Below are positions 31,993-42,710 of a DNA stretch of 64,000 nucleotides, one piece after another. Source of the stretch: Streptomyces lydicus. GTDB taxonomy: Bacteria > Actinomycetota > Actinomycetes > Streptomycetales > Streptomycetaceae. Location: NCBI RefSeq assembly GCF_000717345.1, contig NZ_JNZA01000017.1, forward strand, positions 86,733 to 150,732, written 5' to 3'. Under the pieces are notes generated by a model. It did no database searches. It was not told where the DNA came from and was given only the letters and a program-made list of their open reading frames with translations. The translations under genes and the position numbers were made by a program. The stretch's first letter is position 1, and every line of letters starts with the position of its first letter.

Positions 31993-33627
31993 TCAGCTCC
32001 GGCACAGCAGCACCTCGAAGACCTCCCGCAGCGCCGCCTCCGGATCGGCGACCCGGCCCTCGGCCCGCCAGGCGACGAAGCCGTCGGGCCGCACCAGCAC
32101 CGCACCCTCGGAGGTCGTGCCGTGCTTCTCGGCCCAGTCCGTGCCGTCCTCCGGGGCCAGGTCGTCGTCCGGCTCGGTGCCGATCAGGTAGCAGTCCAGC
32201 CGCACGTCGAAACGCTGGACGGCGCCCTTGACGGCGGTGCGCCACATGTCGCCGTCGGAGCCGGCCAGCAGCACGAAGGACTTCTCGTAGAGGTCGAGGG
32301 TCGAACGGCGCTCCCCACCCGCCCGCAGCCACATGTGCGGGGCGCGGGTGCCGGGCTCGCCGGTCAGCCGCAACTGGTCGGGGACCACCGGCAGTTCGGG
32401 GTCGGCACCGACCACCGCGCCCTGCGGGTAGCAGTAGCCGAGGGCCACGGTGAGCACGCCGCGCTGCCGGCCGCCGGCCGCGCCGGGCGCGGGGGAGTAG
32501 CCGGGGTGGCTGTGCTCGGCGGAGCGGGCCGAGGCGCGGGCGCTGGTCTCGCGGGCCACCGGCAGCCGTTCCGCCTCGTAGGTCTCCAGCAGCGCCGGGT
32601 CCGCCGCACCGTCCAGTACGGCGGCCAGCTTCCACGCGAGGTTGTGGGCGTCCTGGATGCCGGTGTTGGAGCCGAACGCGCCGGTGGGGGACATCTCGTG
32701 GGCGGAGTCGCCGGCGAGGAAGACCCGGCCGTGCGCATAGCGTTCGGCGACCCGCTCGGCGGCGTGCCAGGGCGCCTTGCCGGTGATCTCGACGGCCAGG
32801 TCGGGCGCGCCGGTCGCCCGGCGGATGTGGTCGATGCACCGCTCGTCGGTGAAGTCCTCCAGGGTCTCGCCCCGGTCGGGGTGCCAGGGGGCGTGGAAGA
32901 CCCAGTCCTTCTGGTTGTCGACGGGCAGCAGCGCGCCGTCCGCCTCGGGGTTGGTCAAGTAGCAGGCGATGAACCGGCGGTCGCCCACGATGTCCGCGAG
33001 GCCCGGGGCCCGGAAGGTGATGCTCACGTTGTGGAAGAGGTCACCGGGGCCGGTCCGGCCGATGCCCAGCCGCTCGCGAACCGGGCTGCGCGGGCCGTCC
33101 GCCGCGATCAGGTAGTCGGCGTGCACGGTGGACTCCTCGCCGGTCTCCCGGCTCCGCAGCCGTGCGGTCACGCCCTGCGCGTCCTGTTCGAAGGAGACCA
33201 GCTCGGTGGAGAACCGCAGGTCACCGCCGAGCTCGCGGGCACAGCGCACCAGCACCGGCTCCAGGTCGTTCTGGCTGCACAGACACCAGCCGGACGGGCT
33301 GATCCGGGTCAGCCCGCCGCCCGGGTCGATCTCCTTGAACAGCCACTCCTGCTCTTCTCCGGTGAGCGAACGGGCCTGCAGGATCCCGTGGTTGTCGGCG
33401 AGGGTCGAGGCCGCCTCGCGGATCGGCGCCTCGGCGCCGGCGACCCGGAACAGTTCCATCGTGCGGACGTTGTTCCCCCGCCCGCGGGGGTGGTGCGAGG
33501 TGTCCGCGTGCTTCTCGACCAGCAGATGCCGTACGCCCAGCCGTCCCAGGAACAGTGACGCGGACAGGCCCACCAGGGACCCGCCCACGACGAGTACCGG
33601 GACGCGGTCTTCGACGGTGGGATTCAT
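31993..33627 (-). CDS. FAD-dependent polyketide hydroxylase (whiE ORFVIII type)
   Basis: 544 residues of the PgaE/RdmE-type aromatic hydroxylase family. FAD-binding VLVVGGSLVGLSASLFLGRL, the DG motif ADYLIAADGPRSPVRERLG, and VFLAGDSAHEMSPTGAFGSN (GD motif) followed by GIQDAHNLAWKLA are all present; the C-terminus is the thioredoxin-like domain. It lies divergently from the seven-gene pigment operon, the position occupied by whiE ORFVIII in Streptomyces, and is expected to oxidise the polyphenol made by those genes in maturing spores. ATG 33627; 253-bp shared regulatory region. Confidence 0.87.
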   Translation of the reverse strand: MNPTVEDRVPVLVVGGSLVGLSASLFLGRLGVRHLLVEKHADTSHHPRGRGNNVRTMELFRVAGAEAPIREAASTLADNHGILQARSLTGEEQEWLFKEIDPGGGLTRISPSGWCLCSQNDLEPVLVRCARELGGDLRFSTELVSFEQDAQGVTARLRSRETGEESTVHADYLIAADGPRSPVRERLGIGRTGPGDLFHNVSITFRAPGLADIVGDRRFIACYLTNPEADGALLPVDNQKDWVFHAPWHPDRGETLEDFTDERCIDHIRRATGAPDLAVEITGKAPWHAAERVAERYAHGRVFLAGDSAHEMSPTGAFGSNTGIQDAHNLAWKLAAVLDGAADPALLETYEAERLPVARETSARASARSAEHSHPGYSPAPGAAGGRQRGVLTVALGYCYPQGAVVGADPELPVVPDQLRLTGEPGTRAPHMWLRAGGERRSTLDLYEKSFVLLAGSDGDMWRTAVKGAVQRFDVRLDCYLIGTEPDDDLAPEDGTDWAEKHGTTSEGAVLVRPDGFVAWRAEGRVADPEAALREVFEVLLCRS

Positions 33628-33880
33628 GGCGTGCTCCAGCTCCGTGACGCATTGGGGGCAGATGGAGCACGAATGCCCTGCTACCGGCCTGTTCGATCAC
33701 GGTTCACCTGCATGGCTCACACATCTCGCGCCCCCCGTGTCCGGCGGCCACGATCGAATCCGGGGCGCCTTCCGGATCACCGGGCCGGCCGCCCCCACCA
33801 TCCGGCTCAGTCACCCGGATCGCACCGGAACTGACGACGCACCACAGGGGCCGTCGGGCCCTGAAGGAGATGCGTAGACG

Positions 33881-34999
33881 ATGACAACGCTGTCGGAACG
33901 AATATCCCAGTCAGCCTTCGACGGCTCACGGCTTCGGGTCGTGCTGCTCCTGGACCTCCACGAAGGAGCCCAGCAGCGCTTCCTGGAAGCCTACGAGCAC
34001 CTGCGCAACCAGGTCGCGTCCGTCCCCGGGCACATCACCGACCAGCTGTGCCAGTCCATCGAGAACCCCTCGCAGTGGCTCATCACCAGCGAGTGGGAGA
34101 GCGCCCCGCCGTTCCTCGCCTGGGTCAACAGCGAGGAGCACGTCAAGATGGTGCAGCCGCTGCACTCCTGCGTCCGTGACACCCGCTCGCTGCGCTTCAG
34201 CGTCCTGCGGGAGACCTCCAACGTCGCCGCGCTCGCGCCCGAGCCCCCCAAGGGCCGGCTGCAGGCGAACCCCCGCGTCGGTGACGGTGTGGTCCGGCAC
34301 GCGCTGACCTTCACCGTGAAGCCCGGCAGCGAGGACAAGGTCGCCGAGATCCTCGCCGGCTACACCTCCCCGGAGGCCCGCGTCGACGACACCACCCGGC
34401 TGCGCCGCACCTCCCTGTTCATGCACGGCAACCGCGTGGTGCGCGCCGTCGAGGTGCAGGGCGACCTGGTCGCCGCGCTGCGGCACATTTCCCGCCAGCC
34501 CGAGATCCGGGCCGTCGAGGAGGCCATCAACCCGTATCTGGAGCAGGACCGCGACCTGAGCGATCCCAACTCCGCGCGGGTCTTCTTCACCCGGGCCGCA
34601 CTGCCCGCGGTGCACCACGTCGCCGCGCACGGCAAGCAGCCCACGGGCGTACGGCGGCACGCGCTGTACTACCCCGCCAAGGAGGGCTGCGGTATGGCGC
34701 TGGCCAGGATGCTGGCCCGTCAGGACGAGCTGGCCGCCGACGACCCGGCGTGCCCGGTCGCCGGCAGCACGATCTTCCAGCGCGACGACATCGTCGTCCG
34801 GCTCATCGATCTGCGGATCCCCCTCGACAGCGACCCCATGCTGTCGCTCGGTGTGCGCGGCCCCCGCAAGACGGCCGTACTGCGGCGTCTGCTCGACACC
34901 GGCGCGGCCGGTCCGCTGTCCAACGACCGGGAGTTCGCGAGTTTCCTGTCGCGCTCCGACATGGCCCTGATCACCGATCGCCGGGCCCCGGACGCCTGA
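33881..34999 (+). CDS. SchA/CurD-like protein (whiE ORFI type)
   Basis: 372 residues. The N-terminal third is an antibiotic-biosynthesis-monooxygenase-like (ABM) domain ([40 protein letters not shown]); the rest is the SchA/CurD domain known from spore pigment clusters, with [20 protein letters not shown] and [15 protein letters not shown]. Role is not settled: whiE ORFI homologues are needed for normal pigment and may act as oxygenase or structural partner. ATG 33881 follows AAGGAGA. First gene of the operon. Confidence 0.85.
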   Translation: MTTLSERISQSAFDGSRLRVVLLLDLHEGAQQRFLEAYEHLRNQVASVPGHITDQLCQSIENPSQWLITSEWESAPPFLAWVNSEEHVKMVQPLHSCVRDTRSLRFSVLRETSNVAALAPEPPKGRLQANPRVGDGVVRHALTFTVKPGSEDKVAEILAGYTSPEARVDDTTRLRRTSLFMHGNRVVRAVEVQGDLVAALRHISRQPEIRAVEEAINPYLEQDRDLSDPNSARVFFTRAALPAVHHVAAHGKQPTGVRRHALYYPAKEGCGMALARMLARQDELAADDPACPVAGSTIFQRDDIVVRLIDLRIPLDSDPMLSLGVRGPRKTAVLRRLLDTGAAGPLSNDREFASFLSRSDMALITDRRAPDA

Positions 35000-35067
35000 C
35001 CGCACCCGGTCCGCAGCAGGACCCACCCCACTCAACCGCCGGCTTCACGCCCCTGGAGGAATCAGCC

Positions 35068-35502
35068 ATGACCACGGACCGCCCACGCATCGTGGACCTC
35101 AGCGAGACCCAGCCCAACCGCCGGCGCGGAGGTGATCTGCGCGCCATGCTGACGCCCAGCGCGGTGGGCGCCACGAGCGGCTTCATGGGCATGGCACTCG
35201 TCCAGCCCGGCGAGCGCATCGGCGAGCACTACCACCCGTACTCCGAGGAGTTCGTCTACGTCGTCCAGGGCGCGCTCGAAGTGGACCTGGACGGCGAGGC
35301 GTACCCGCTGCGCCCGGACCAGGGGCTGCTGATTCCCCCCTATATGCGGCACCGGTTCCGCAACGTGGGGGACGTCGAGGCCCGGATGGTCTTCCACCTC
35401 GGTCCGCTGGCGCCGCGCCCCGAGCTGGGCCACGTCGACACCGAGGGCACCCAGGAGAGCACCCCGGCCGCCCCGCCCGAACGCACGGAGCCGGTGTCAT
35501 GA
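35068..35502 (+). CDS. Cupin-domain protein (whiE ORFII type)
   Basis: 144 residues, one small beta-barrel. Cupin motif 1 is [21 protein letters not shown]; motif 2 follows in [20 protein letters not shown]. The His-x-His and Glu ligands imply a bound metal. In pigment clusters this gene is usual and is thought to help cyclisation or oxidation, without direct proof. ATG 35068 follows GGAGGAAT; stop overlaps the KS gene (ATGA). Confidence 0.85.
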   Translation: MTTDRPRIVDLSETQPNRRRGGDLRAMLTPSAVGATSGFMGMALVQPGERIGEHYHPYSEEFVYVVQGALEVDLDGEAYPLRPDQGLLIPPYMRHRFRNVGDVEARMVFHLGPLAPRPELGHVDTEGTQESTPAAPPERTEPVS

Positions 35503-36767
35503 CCCGCCGCGTGGCGGTCACCGGCGTCGGGATCGTCGCGCCCGGCGGTGTGGGAGTACCCGCCTTCTGGGACCTGCTGTCCGCCGGCCGTACGGCGACC
35601 CGTGGCATCACCCTCTTCAACCCCGAGGGTTTCCGCTCACGCATCGCCGCCGAGTGCGACTTCGATCCGCGCGCCCACGGGCTGAGCGAGGAGCAGATCG
35701 CCCGCTCGGACCGGTACGTGCAGTTCGCCCTGGTCGCCGCCGACGAGGCACTGCGCGACGCCGGCCTGGACACCGGAAAGGAAGACCCCTGGCGCATCGG
35801 TGTGTCCCTGGGCACCGCGGTCGGTGGCACCACGCGGCTGGAGCACGACTACGTCGCCGTCAGCAACCACGGGCAGCGCTGGGACGTCGACCACCGGCCG
35901 GCCGGCCGCTACCTGGAGCGGGCGTTCTCCCCGAGCTCGCTCGCCTCCGCGGTGGCCGAACAGGTCGGTGCGCACGGCCCGGTGCAGACCGTCTCCACGG
36001 GCTGCACCTCCGGCCTCGACGCCATCGGGTACGCCTTCCAGTCCATCGAGGAGGGCCGGGTCGACGTCTGCGTCGCCGGCGCCTCGGACTCGCCGATCTC
36101 CCCGATCACGGTGGCCTGCTTCGACGCCATCAAGGCCACCTCCGCGAACAACGACGACCCCGCCCACGCCTCCCGGCCGTTCGACGCGCACCGCGACGGA
36201 TTCGTCATGGGGGAGGGCGGCGCCGTGCTCGTCCTGGAGGAGCTGGAGCACGCCCGGGCGCGTGGCGCGACGGTGCACTGCGAGATCCGCGGCTACGCCA
36301 CCTTCGGCAACGCGTACCACATGACCGGGCTGACCCAGGAGGGCCTGGAGATGGCCGAGGCGATCAACCGCGCGCTCGGCCACGCCAAGGTCGACGCCAC
36401 CCAGGTCGACTACGTCAACGCCCACGGTTCGGGCACCCAGCAGAACGACCGGCACGAGACCGCCGCGGTGAAGCGGTCGCTGGGCAAACACGCCTACAAC
36501 GTGCCGATGAGCTCCATCAAATCCATGGTGGGCCACTCGCTCGGCGCGATCGGCGCCATCGAGATCGTCGCCTGCGTGCTGGCACTGACCCACCAGGTCG
36601 TGCCGCCGACGGCGAACTACGAGACCCCGGACCCGGAGTGCGACCTGGACTACGTGCCCAGAACGGCACGGGAGTTGCCGCTGCGCTCGGTGCTGTCGGT
36701 CGGCAGCGGCTTCGGCGGATTCCAGTCAGCGGTGGTACTGACCCGACAGGGCGGGAGGGCAGGATGA
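35499..36767 (+). CDS. Type II PKS ketosynthase alpha (whiE ORFIII type)
   Basis: 422 residues. The active-site triad is complete: Cys169 in [13 protein letters not shown], His309 in [13 protein letters not shown], His346 in [13 protein letters not shown]. It extends the polyketide from malonyl-ACP and works as a heterodimer with the next gene product. Start overlaps the cupin stop (ATGA) and stop overlaps the next start (ATGA), so the three are coupled. Confidence 0.92.
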   Translation: MTRRVAVTGVGIVAPGGVGVPAFWDLLSAGRTATRGITLFNPEGFRSRIAAECDFDPRAHGLSEEQIARSDRYVQFALVAADEALRDAGLDTGKEDPWRIGVSLGTAVGGTTRLEHDYVAVSNHGQRWDVDHRPAGRYLERAFSPSSLASAVAEQVGAHGPVQTVSTGCTSGLDAIGYAFQSIEEGRVDVCVAGASDSPISPITVACFDAIKATSANNDDPAHASRPFDAHRDGFVMGEGGAVLVLEELEHARARGATVHCEIRGYATFGNAYHMTGLTQEGLEMAEAINRALGHAKVDATQVDYVNAHGSGTQQNDRHETAAVKRSLGKHAYNVPMSSIKSMVGHSLGAIGAIEIVACVLALTHQVVPPTANYETPDPECDLDYVPRTARELPLRSVLSVGSGFGGFQSAVVLTRQGGRAG

Positions 36768-38014
36768 GATCCCCCAAGGAAAGACGCTCGGTCGTCACCG
36801 GCATCGGCGTCATCGCCCCCAACGGGGTGAGCACCGAGTCGTTCTGGAAGGCGACCGTGGAGGGCGTCAGCGTCCTGGACCGGGTGACCCGCGACGGGTG
36901 CGAGCACCTGCCGCTCAAGGTCGCCGGCGAGGTGCGCGGCTTCGACCCGGCGGAACTGATCGAGGAGCGCTACCTCGTCCAGACCGACCGGTTCACGCAC
37001 TTCGCCATGGCGGCGGCCAACCTCGCGCTGGACGACGCCCGGCTCGGCCGTGCCGACTACGCCGACTCGCCGTTCGCGGTGGGCGTCGTGACGGCGGCCG
37101 GCTCGGGCGGCGGCGAGTTCGGCCAGCGGGAGCTGCAACGGCTCTGGGGCCAGGGCTCCCGGTACGTCGGCCCGTACCAGTCCATCGCCTGGTTCTACGC
37201 GGCCAGCACCGGACAGATCTCCATCCGCGGCGGCTTCAAGGGCCCCTGCGGAGTGGTCGCCAGCGACGAGGCGGGCGGCCTGGACGCCCTGGCGCACGCC
37301 TGCCGCACCATCCGGCGTGGCACCGACGCCGTCGTCGTGGGCGCCGCGGAGGCGCCGCTGGCCCCCTACTCGGTGGTCTGCCAGCTCGGTTACGAGGACC
37401 TGAGCAGCCTGGACGACCCGGTGCGGGCCTACCGCCCGTTCACCCGTGACGCCTGCGGATTCGTGCCCGCCGAGGGCGGCGCGATGCTGGTCGTCGAGGA
37501 GGCCGCGGCGGCCGAGAGCCGCGGCGCCACCCCCCGGGCCGTGCTCCTCGGACATGCCGCGACCTTCACCGGGGCCTCGCGGTGGGAGGAGTCCCGCGCG
37601 GGACTCGCCCACGCGATCCGCGGTGCGCTGTCGGACGCGCGGTGTGCCCCGGAGGAGATTGACGTGGTGTTCGCGGACGCGCTCGGTGTCCCCTCGGCCG
37701 ACCGGGCCGAGGCGCTGGCGCTCGCGGACGCCCTGGGCCGGCACGCCGACCGGGTTCCGGTGACCGCACCCAAGACCGGTACCGGGCGGGCGTACTGCGG
37801 TGCTCCCGTCCTGGACCTCGCGGCCGCGGTGCTCGCCATGGAGAACGGCGTGGTGCCGCCCACCCCCAACGTCGTCGACGTCTGCCATGACCTTGACGTG
37901 GTGACCGGCCGGGCCCGGCCCGCCGAGTTGCGGACGGCGCTGGTGCTGAGCCGGGGGCTGATGGGTTCGAACGCGGCAATGGTGCTGCGGCAGGGCCCGA
38001 CGCCCCCCTCGTGA
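36764..38014 (+). CDS. Chain-length factor / ketosynthase beta (whiE ORFIV type)
   Basis: 416 residues, same fold as KS-alpha but without the active Cys: the equivalent stretch is [20 protein letters not shown]. In most chain-length factors a Gln stands here (EQAGG); this one has Glu169. It sets the number of extension cycles; spore-pigment systems make long (about C24) chains. Coupled to KS-alpha by ATGA and followed by the ACP gene after 15 bp. Confidence 0.9.
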   Translation: MRSPKERRSVVTGIGVIAPNGVSTESFWKATVEGVSVLDRVTRDGCEHLPLKVAGEVRGFDPAELIEERYLVQTDRFTHFAMAAANLALDDARLGRADYADSPFAVGVVTAAGSGGGEFGQRELQRLWGQGSRYVGPYQSIAWFYAASTGQISIRGGFKGPCGVVASDEAGGLDALAHACRTIRRGTDAVVVGAAEAPLAPYSVVCQLGYEDLSSLDDPVRAYRPFTRDACGFVPAEGGAMLVVEEAAAAESRGATPRAVLLGHAATFTGASRWEESRAGLAHAIRGALSDARCAPEEIDVVFADALGVPSADRAEALALADALGRHADRVPVTAPKTGTGRAYCGAPVLDLAAAVLAMENGVVPPTPNVVDVCHDLDVVTGRARPAELRTALVLSRGLMGSNAAMVLRQGPTPPS

Positions 38015-38029
38015 GAAGGAGAACCGCAC

Positions 38030-38795
<766 letters not shown>

Positions 38796-38851
38796 CCGGA
38801 CGCGGCGCCGCGTTCGGACCCCGGTCCGGCGGCAACGAAGGGAACTTCCCG

Positions 38852-39184
38852 ATGCATCACGCTCTGATCGTCGCGCGCATGAAACCCGGTTCGGCTCCGG
38901 ACATCGCGGAGGTCTTCGAGACCTCCGACCGTACGGAACTGCCGCACCTGGTCGGCGTCAAGCGGCGGACCCTCTTCCAGTTCGGTGACGTGTATCTGCA
39001 CCTCATCGAATCCGACCGGCCGCCGGGGCCGGAGATCGCCAAGGTCACCGAACACCCCGAGTTCCGCGCGGTGAGCGACAAGCTGTCCGCTTTCGTCAGC
39101 GCGTACGACCCGGAGACCTGGCGCAGCCCCAAGGACGCGATGGCCCACCAGTTCTATCGCTGGGAGCGCGACGGCAGCGGCTGA
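38852..39184 (+). CDS. TcmI-family polyketide cyclase (whiE ORFVII type)
   Basis: 110 residues, ferredoxin-like alpha+beta barrel. MHHALIVARMKPGSAPDIAE, FQFGDVYLHLIESDRPPGPE and FRAVSDKLSAFVSAYDPETW are typical for TcmI/WhiE ORFVII cyclases, which close late rings. Last gene of the operon; ATG 38852 follows AAGGGAA. The nested hairpin at 39223-39296 ends the transcript. Confidence 0.9.
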   Translation: MHHALIVARMKPGSAPDIAEVFETSDRTELPHLVGVKRRTLFQFGDVYLHLIESDRPPGPEIAKVTEHPEFRAVSDKLSAFVSAYDPETWRSPKDAMAHQFYRWERDGSG

Positions 39185-39222
39185 CGCGCGGGCGGGGCCG
39201 GGGCGATCCTCCGGTTCACGCG

Positions 39223-39296
39223 CCCGCCCGGGAACGGGCATGGCCGCCCGGCGAGGAGAAGCCTCCTCACCGGGCGGTCCGCCGTTCCCGGGCGGG
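39223..39296. terminator. Nested bidirectional hairpin (outer and inner 15-bp stems)
   Basis: Outer stem: 39223-39237 pairs perfectly with 39282-39296. Inner stem: 39244-39258 pairs with 39263-39277 (one C-A mismatch), loop AAGC. It separates the pigment operon from the convergent methyltransferase gene and can stop both transcripts. Confidence 0.85.
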
Positions 39297-39314
39297 GTCA
39301 CAGCACGGCCTTCG

Positions 39315-40343
39315 TCACGCCGGGACGGTGCATTCGAAGGCGTGCAGATACGGGTTGACCTCCAGGATGGCGCCGACCTCCAGCCCGGCCTCGCCCATCC
39401 GGCCGACCAGGCTCGCCTTGGAGTGCTTGGCGCCGCCGACGTTGAGCAGCAGCAGCAGGTCCATGGCGGTGGTGAACCTCATCGAGGGACTGTCGTCGAC
39501 GATGTTCTCGATGATCACCACGCGGGCGCCGGGACGGGCGGCCTTGAGGACGTTGGCCAGCGTCCGGCGGGTGCTCTCGTCGTCCCACTCCAGGATGTTC
39601 TTGATGATGTAGACGTCGGCCTGGACGGGGATCTCCTCGCGGCAGTCGCCCGGCACGATCTGGACCCGCGAGGCGAGCGCGCCGCCGTCGCGCAGCCGGG
39701 GGTCCGGGTTCGCCACGACCGTGGGCAGGTCGAGGAGCGTGCCCTTGAGTCCCGGGTGCTTCTCCAGCAGGCTGGCGAGGACGTGGCCCTGGCCGCCGCC
39801 GATGTCCGCCACCGACGACGCCCCGGAGAGGTCGAGCAGCTTGGCGACGTCCTCGGCCGACTGCTTGCTGGAGGTGGTCATGGCCCGGTCGAAGACCTGG
39901 GCCGACTCCCGTGCGTCCTCGTGGAGGTACTCGAAGAAGCCCTTGCCGTACAGCTCGGGGAAGACGCTGCGGCCCGTGCGGACCGCTTCGTCGAGCCGCG
40001 GCCAGGCGTCCCAGGTCCATGGCTCGGTGCACCACAACGCGATGTACCGCAGGCTGTTGGGGGCGTCCTCGCGCAGCATCCGGGACATCTCGGTGTGGAC
40101 GTACTTCCCGTCGTCGGTCTCCGCGAAGATCCCGTAGCAGGACAGTGCGCGCAGCAGCCGCTCCAGCGGCCGCGGCTCGGCGTGCACCGCGGTGGCCAGC
40201 TCCTGCGCGGTGGCGGGCCGGTCGTCGAGCGCGTCCGCGACGCCGAGGCGCGCCGCGGCCCGTACGGCCGCGGCGCACGCGGCTCCGAAGACGAGCTCCC
40301 GCAGCCGCATCGCCGACTGGGGGGTGGGACTTACGGTGGTCAT
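39315..40343 (-). CDS. O-methyltransferase (TcmN/TcmO-like family)
   Basis: 342 residues. N-terminal dimerisation/winged-helix domain (LRELVFGAACAAAVRAAARL, ATAQELATAVHAEPRPLERL) and the C-terminal SAM fold with VADIGGGQGHVLASLLEKHP, VYIIKNILEWDDESTRRTL and VVIIENIVDD. This is the small-molecule O-methyltransferase group acting on aromatic polyketides. Its location beside the pigment operon suggests a tailoring role, though on the opposite strand. ATG 40343 follows GAGGCGGA. It lies 25 bp after the beta-helix gene, so the two probably share a transcript. Confidence 0.85.
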   Translation of the reverse strand: MTTVSPTPQSAMRLRELVFGAACAAAVRAAARLGVADALDDRPATAQELATAVHAEPRPLERLLRALSCYGIFAETDDGKYVHTEMSRMLREDAPNSLRYIALWCTEPWTWDAWPRLDEAVRTGRSVFPELYGKGFFEYLHEDARESAQVFDRAMTTSSKQSAEDVAKLLDLSGASSVADIGGGQGHVLASLLEKHPGLKGTLLDLPTVVANPDPRLRDGGALASRVQIVPGDCREEIPVQADVYIIKNILEWDDESTRRTLANVLKAARPGARVVIIENIVDDSPSMRFTTAMDLLLLLNVGGAKHSKASLVGRMGEAGLEVGAILEVNPYLHAFECTVPA

Positions 40344-40368
40344 TCCGCCTCTATTCTCCCGTGGGAAG

Positions 40369-41430
40369 TCAGCACAGACCGGCCGGCTTCGAGGTCCGGC
40401 ACACATTGCGGATGAATCGGTTCCCCTTGCCTGCGGCGTCCTTGTTGAGCAGGTCCGCGGGCTTGTTGCGCAGCACGACGTTGTCGACGATGACATTGCG
40501 TTCGTTCAGCGCGTTGACGAAGCTGTGGAACAGGACGACACCGCCGGACAGCGGGGACCTGCCGATGTTGTCCTTGATCAGGTTGTGCCGCACCAGCGCC
40601 CGCTCGGTGCCGGTGAGGACGATGCCGGAGCCCTGAATGAAGGGCAGCCGGCTGCTCGCGGGGCAGTGCTTGTTGTTCCGGGAGATGTCGTTGTCCCGTA
40701 CGGTCAGCGCGCCGGCCCGGGGGCGCGACTCGTCGCCGACGATGAAGATCCCGCCGCAGTTCCCGGTCATGGTGTTGTGGCTGACCGTCAGGTTCCTGAC
40801 CCGCCGGACCGTGACCCCGATCCGGTTGCGGGTGAGGCGGTTCTGGCTGATCAGTGCACCGCGGGTGTCGGTGGCCCCGCCCTCCTCCTTGACCGTGTTG
40901 GCGAGGAAGATGCCCGAGTCGCCGTTGCCGGTGACGTAGTTGTCCCGGATCACGCCGCGGGTGGACTTCTCCTGCGCGATGCCCCACACGCCGTTTCTGC
41001 GGGCGGTCACCTCGTGTACGGACATCCGGTCGGTGCCGGACGCCCAGATGCCGTTCCGTTTGAAGCCCTCGACGGTCAGCGAGCGGATGCTGACGTCCCG
41101 GAGGGGACGCTTGCCGCGGCTGAGGACGCAGATGCCGTTGCCGCCCTGCCCGCAGGCGTTCTCCGCCCGGGTGCGGGGCGGCGTGATCACGGTCTTCTTG
41201 CCCGCGCCGACGAGCCGCAGCCGGGACTTGTCGATCAGCACGCTCTCGCGGTAGACCCCCGGTCGCAGGACGATCGTGTCGCCCGGCCGTGCCCTGTCCA
41301 CCGCACGCTGGATCGATTCGCCCGGGCGGACGACGTGCCGGCCCTCGGAGTCGTGGGGGGCGGCCGCGCCCAGTCCGCCGGCCAGCACCACCGCGACGCA
41401 ACCCATGTATTTCATCTGTCGTAGCGCCAT
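40369..41430 (-). CDS. Secreted right-handed beta-helix protein
   Basis: 353 residues. N-terminal signal sequence (KYMGCVAVVLAGGLGAAAP) with a likely cleavage after AAA. It then has IQRAVDRARPGDTIVLRPGV (pectate-lyase-like cap) and about ten ~22-residue coils: SIRSLTVEGFKRNGIW, IRDNYVTGNGDSGIF, TVSHNTMTGNCGGIF and others. Such proteins bind or cleave surface polysaccharides, often acting as epimerases or lyases, or are structural. C-terminal CRTSKPAGLC gives a possible disulfide. ATG 41430 is used; ATG 41415 is also possible. Upstream of, and likely co-transcribed with, the methyltransferase gene. Confidence 0.75.
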   Translation of the reverse strand: MALRQMKYMGCVAVVLAGGLGAAAPHDSEGRHVVRPGESIQRAVDRARPGDTIVLRPGVYRESVLIDKSRLRLVGAGKKTVITPPRTRAENACGQGGNGICVLSRGKRPLRDVSIRSLTVEGFKRNGIWASGTDRMSVHEVTARRNGVWGIAQEKSTRGVIRDNYVTGNGDSGIFLANTVKEEGGATDTRGALISQNRLTRNRIGVTVRRVRNLTVSHNTMTGNCGGIFIVGDESRPRAGALTVRDNDISRNNKHCPASSRLPFIQGSGIVLTGTERALVRHNLIKDNIGRSPLSGGVVLFHSFVNALNERNVIVDNVVLRNKPADLLNKDAAGKGNRFIRNVCRTSKPAGLC

Positions 41431-41899
41431 GAGGCGAAGCTATGGGCGATCATCACCGCTCGCCACACGGAGTGAGCCGATGACGACGGTGTGTGCAGCC
41501 GCCAGCTTTCGACACGCCGTCAACTTCGCTGCCCGGCCACCCACCGGGCGACCCATCAGGCCCGGTCAGCGGGGGCGGGAGGGGGCTGGTCGCGGGTGTC
41601 GCCCGGGTCGCCGGACGGCGGACACCCGTCCGGCCCCGCCTCAGCCGACCGGGTATCGGACGGTGTGCCGGGCCGGCCGTCGCGGACGGCGTCCGACGGG
41701 GCATCAGCCGGCGCCTCCGGCCCCGCCTCGATGAGGAACGCCGCGAGGCTGGTGGGCAGGAACCACGGTCGGACGCGGAAGACGGTCATGGACGATCAAC
41801 GCACGGAGTCGGCCCGACGACACCCGTTCGCGGCCGGTGCGCCCGCTTCATCACCCCAACGGCCGTCGCCGGCCGGGCCGCTGCGGCCCTGGGGCCCGT
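41431..41899. other. Intergenic region with one possible small gene
   Basis: Holds the leader of the beta-helix gene (minus strand, left end) and the 41556-41789 candidate. No hairpins or operators that I can support. Confidence 0.4.
41556..41789 (-). CDS. Possible small hypothetical protein (77 aa)
   Basis: ATG 41789 opens TVFRVRPWFLPTSLAAFLIE, followed by a low-complexity Pro/Asp/Gly tail. G/C third positions are consistently high, the main argument for it. There is no convincing ribosome site and no family. Could be a relic. Confidence 0.35.
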   Translation of the reverse strand: MTVFRVRPWFLPTSLAAFLIEAGPEAPADAPSDAVRDGRPGTPSDTRSAEAGPDGCPPSGDPGDTRDQPPPAPADRA

Positions 41900-42700
41900 T
41901 CAGCGGGCCCGCGCGACCGCCGCTTCGATGCCGTCCAGCACGACCCCGAGCCCCACCTCGAAGGTGGTGCGCGCCTCGCGCTCCAGATACGGCACGGCGT
42001 CGTCCGTGACCGGCGCGGCGCCCTCGGTCTCCAGGCCGACCAGGAGCGGGAAGCGCTCCGCGAAGTCGGGGGCCACTTCCGCCAGCACCCCGGACCGGGC
42101 CGGCCACCACTCCTCGTCGGACACCCCGGTCGACGCGGCGGCCAGCCGCGACTCCGCGACGGTCTGCACGGCGCCCCGCACGAAGTGGGTCAGCGTCCCC
42201 ACCACCCGCCGCAGCACCGCCGGGCTCAGCTCCGTGGCGTACAGCACGCGCAGCAGCGCCTCCATGGCGCGGTACTCGTTCGGGCCGAGCACCGGCCGGG
42301 CCTGGGAGACCTGCAGCACCCAGGGGTGGCGCAGGGAGAACGCCCAGGTGTCCTCGGCCCAGGAGGTCAGCGCGGCCCGCCAGCCCGCCGTGAGGTCGTA
42401 GTCCGCCGGGAGCTCGGCGAGCACCTGGTCGTACATCAGGTCCACCAGCTCGCCCTTGCCGGGGACGTAGGTGTAGAGCGCCATCGCGGTGCGCCCCAGG
42501 CGCTCGCCGACGGCGCGCATGGACAGGGCCGCCATGCCCTCGGCGTCGGCGACGGCGATCCCGGCGTCGACGACGACGTCCACGCTCAGCGCCGGCCTGG
42601 GGCCCGGCCCGCGCTTCGCGTCCGTCCCGCGCCCACCCTCCGTGCGCCACAGCAGCGCCATCGAACGGCGGGGGTCGCCCTGGCCGGCGAATACCACCAC
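41900..42700 (-). CDS. TetR family transcriptional regulator
   Basis: 266 residues. DNA-binding unit: VDAGIAVADAEGMAALSMRA then VGERLGRTAMALYTYVPGKG. The C-terminal ligand domain is of the TetR_C type common in tetracycline-repressor-like regulators (WAEDTWAFSLRHPWVLQVSQ, EYRAMEALLRVLYATELSP). A 40-residue N-terminal extension precedes the HTH. GTG 42700 follows AAGGAGA. Divergent from the siderophore-interacting protein gene, with two matching operators between them. Confidence 0.85.
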   Translation of the reverse strand: MVVFAGQGDPRRSMALLWRTEGGRGTDAKRGPGPRPALSVDVVVDAGIAVADAEGMAALSMRAVGERLGRTAMALYTYVPGKGELVDLMYDQVLAELPADYDLTAGWRAALTSWAEDTWAFSLRHPWVLQVSQARPVLGPNEYRAMEALLRVLYATELSPAVLRRVVGTLTHFVRGAVQTVAESRLAAASTGVSDEEWWPARSGVLAEVAPDFAERFPLLVGLETEGAAPVTDDAVPYLEREARTTFEVGLGVVLDGIEAAVARAR

Positions 42701-42710
42701 TTGCAGTCTC

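Noticed and set aside
33628..33880. Possible late-sporulation sigma-factor promoter (GGGCAT) before the pigment hydroxylase
   Set aside because: A GGGCAT hexamer occurs on the minus strand, but I could not find a matching upstream element at the right distance, so no promoter is claimed.
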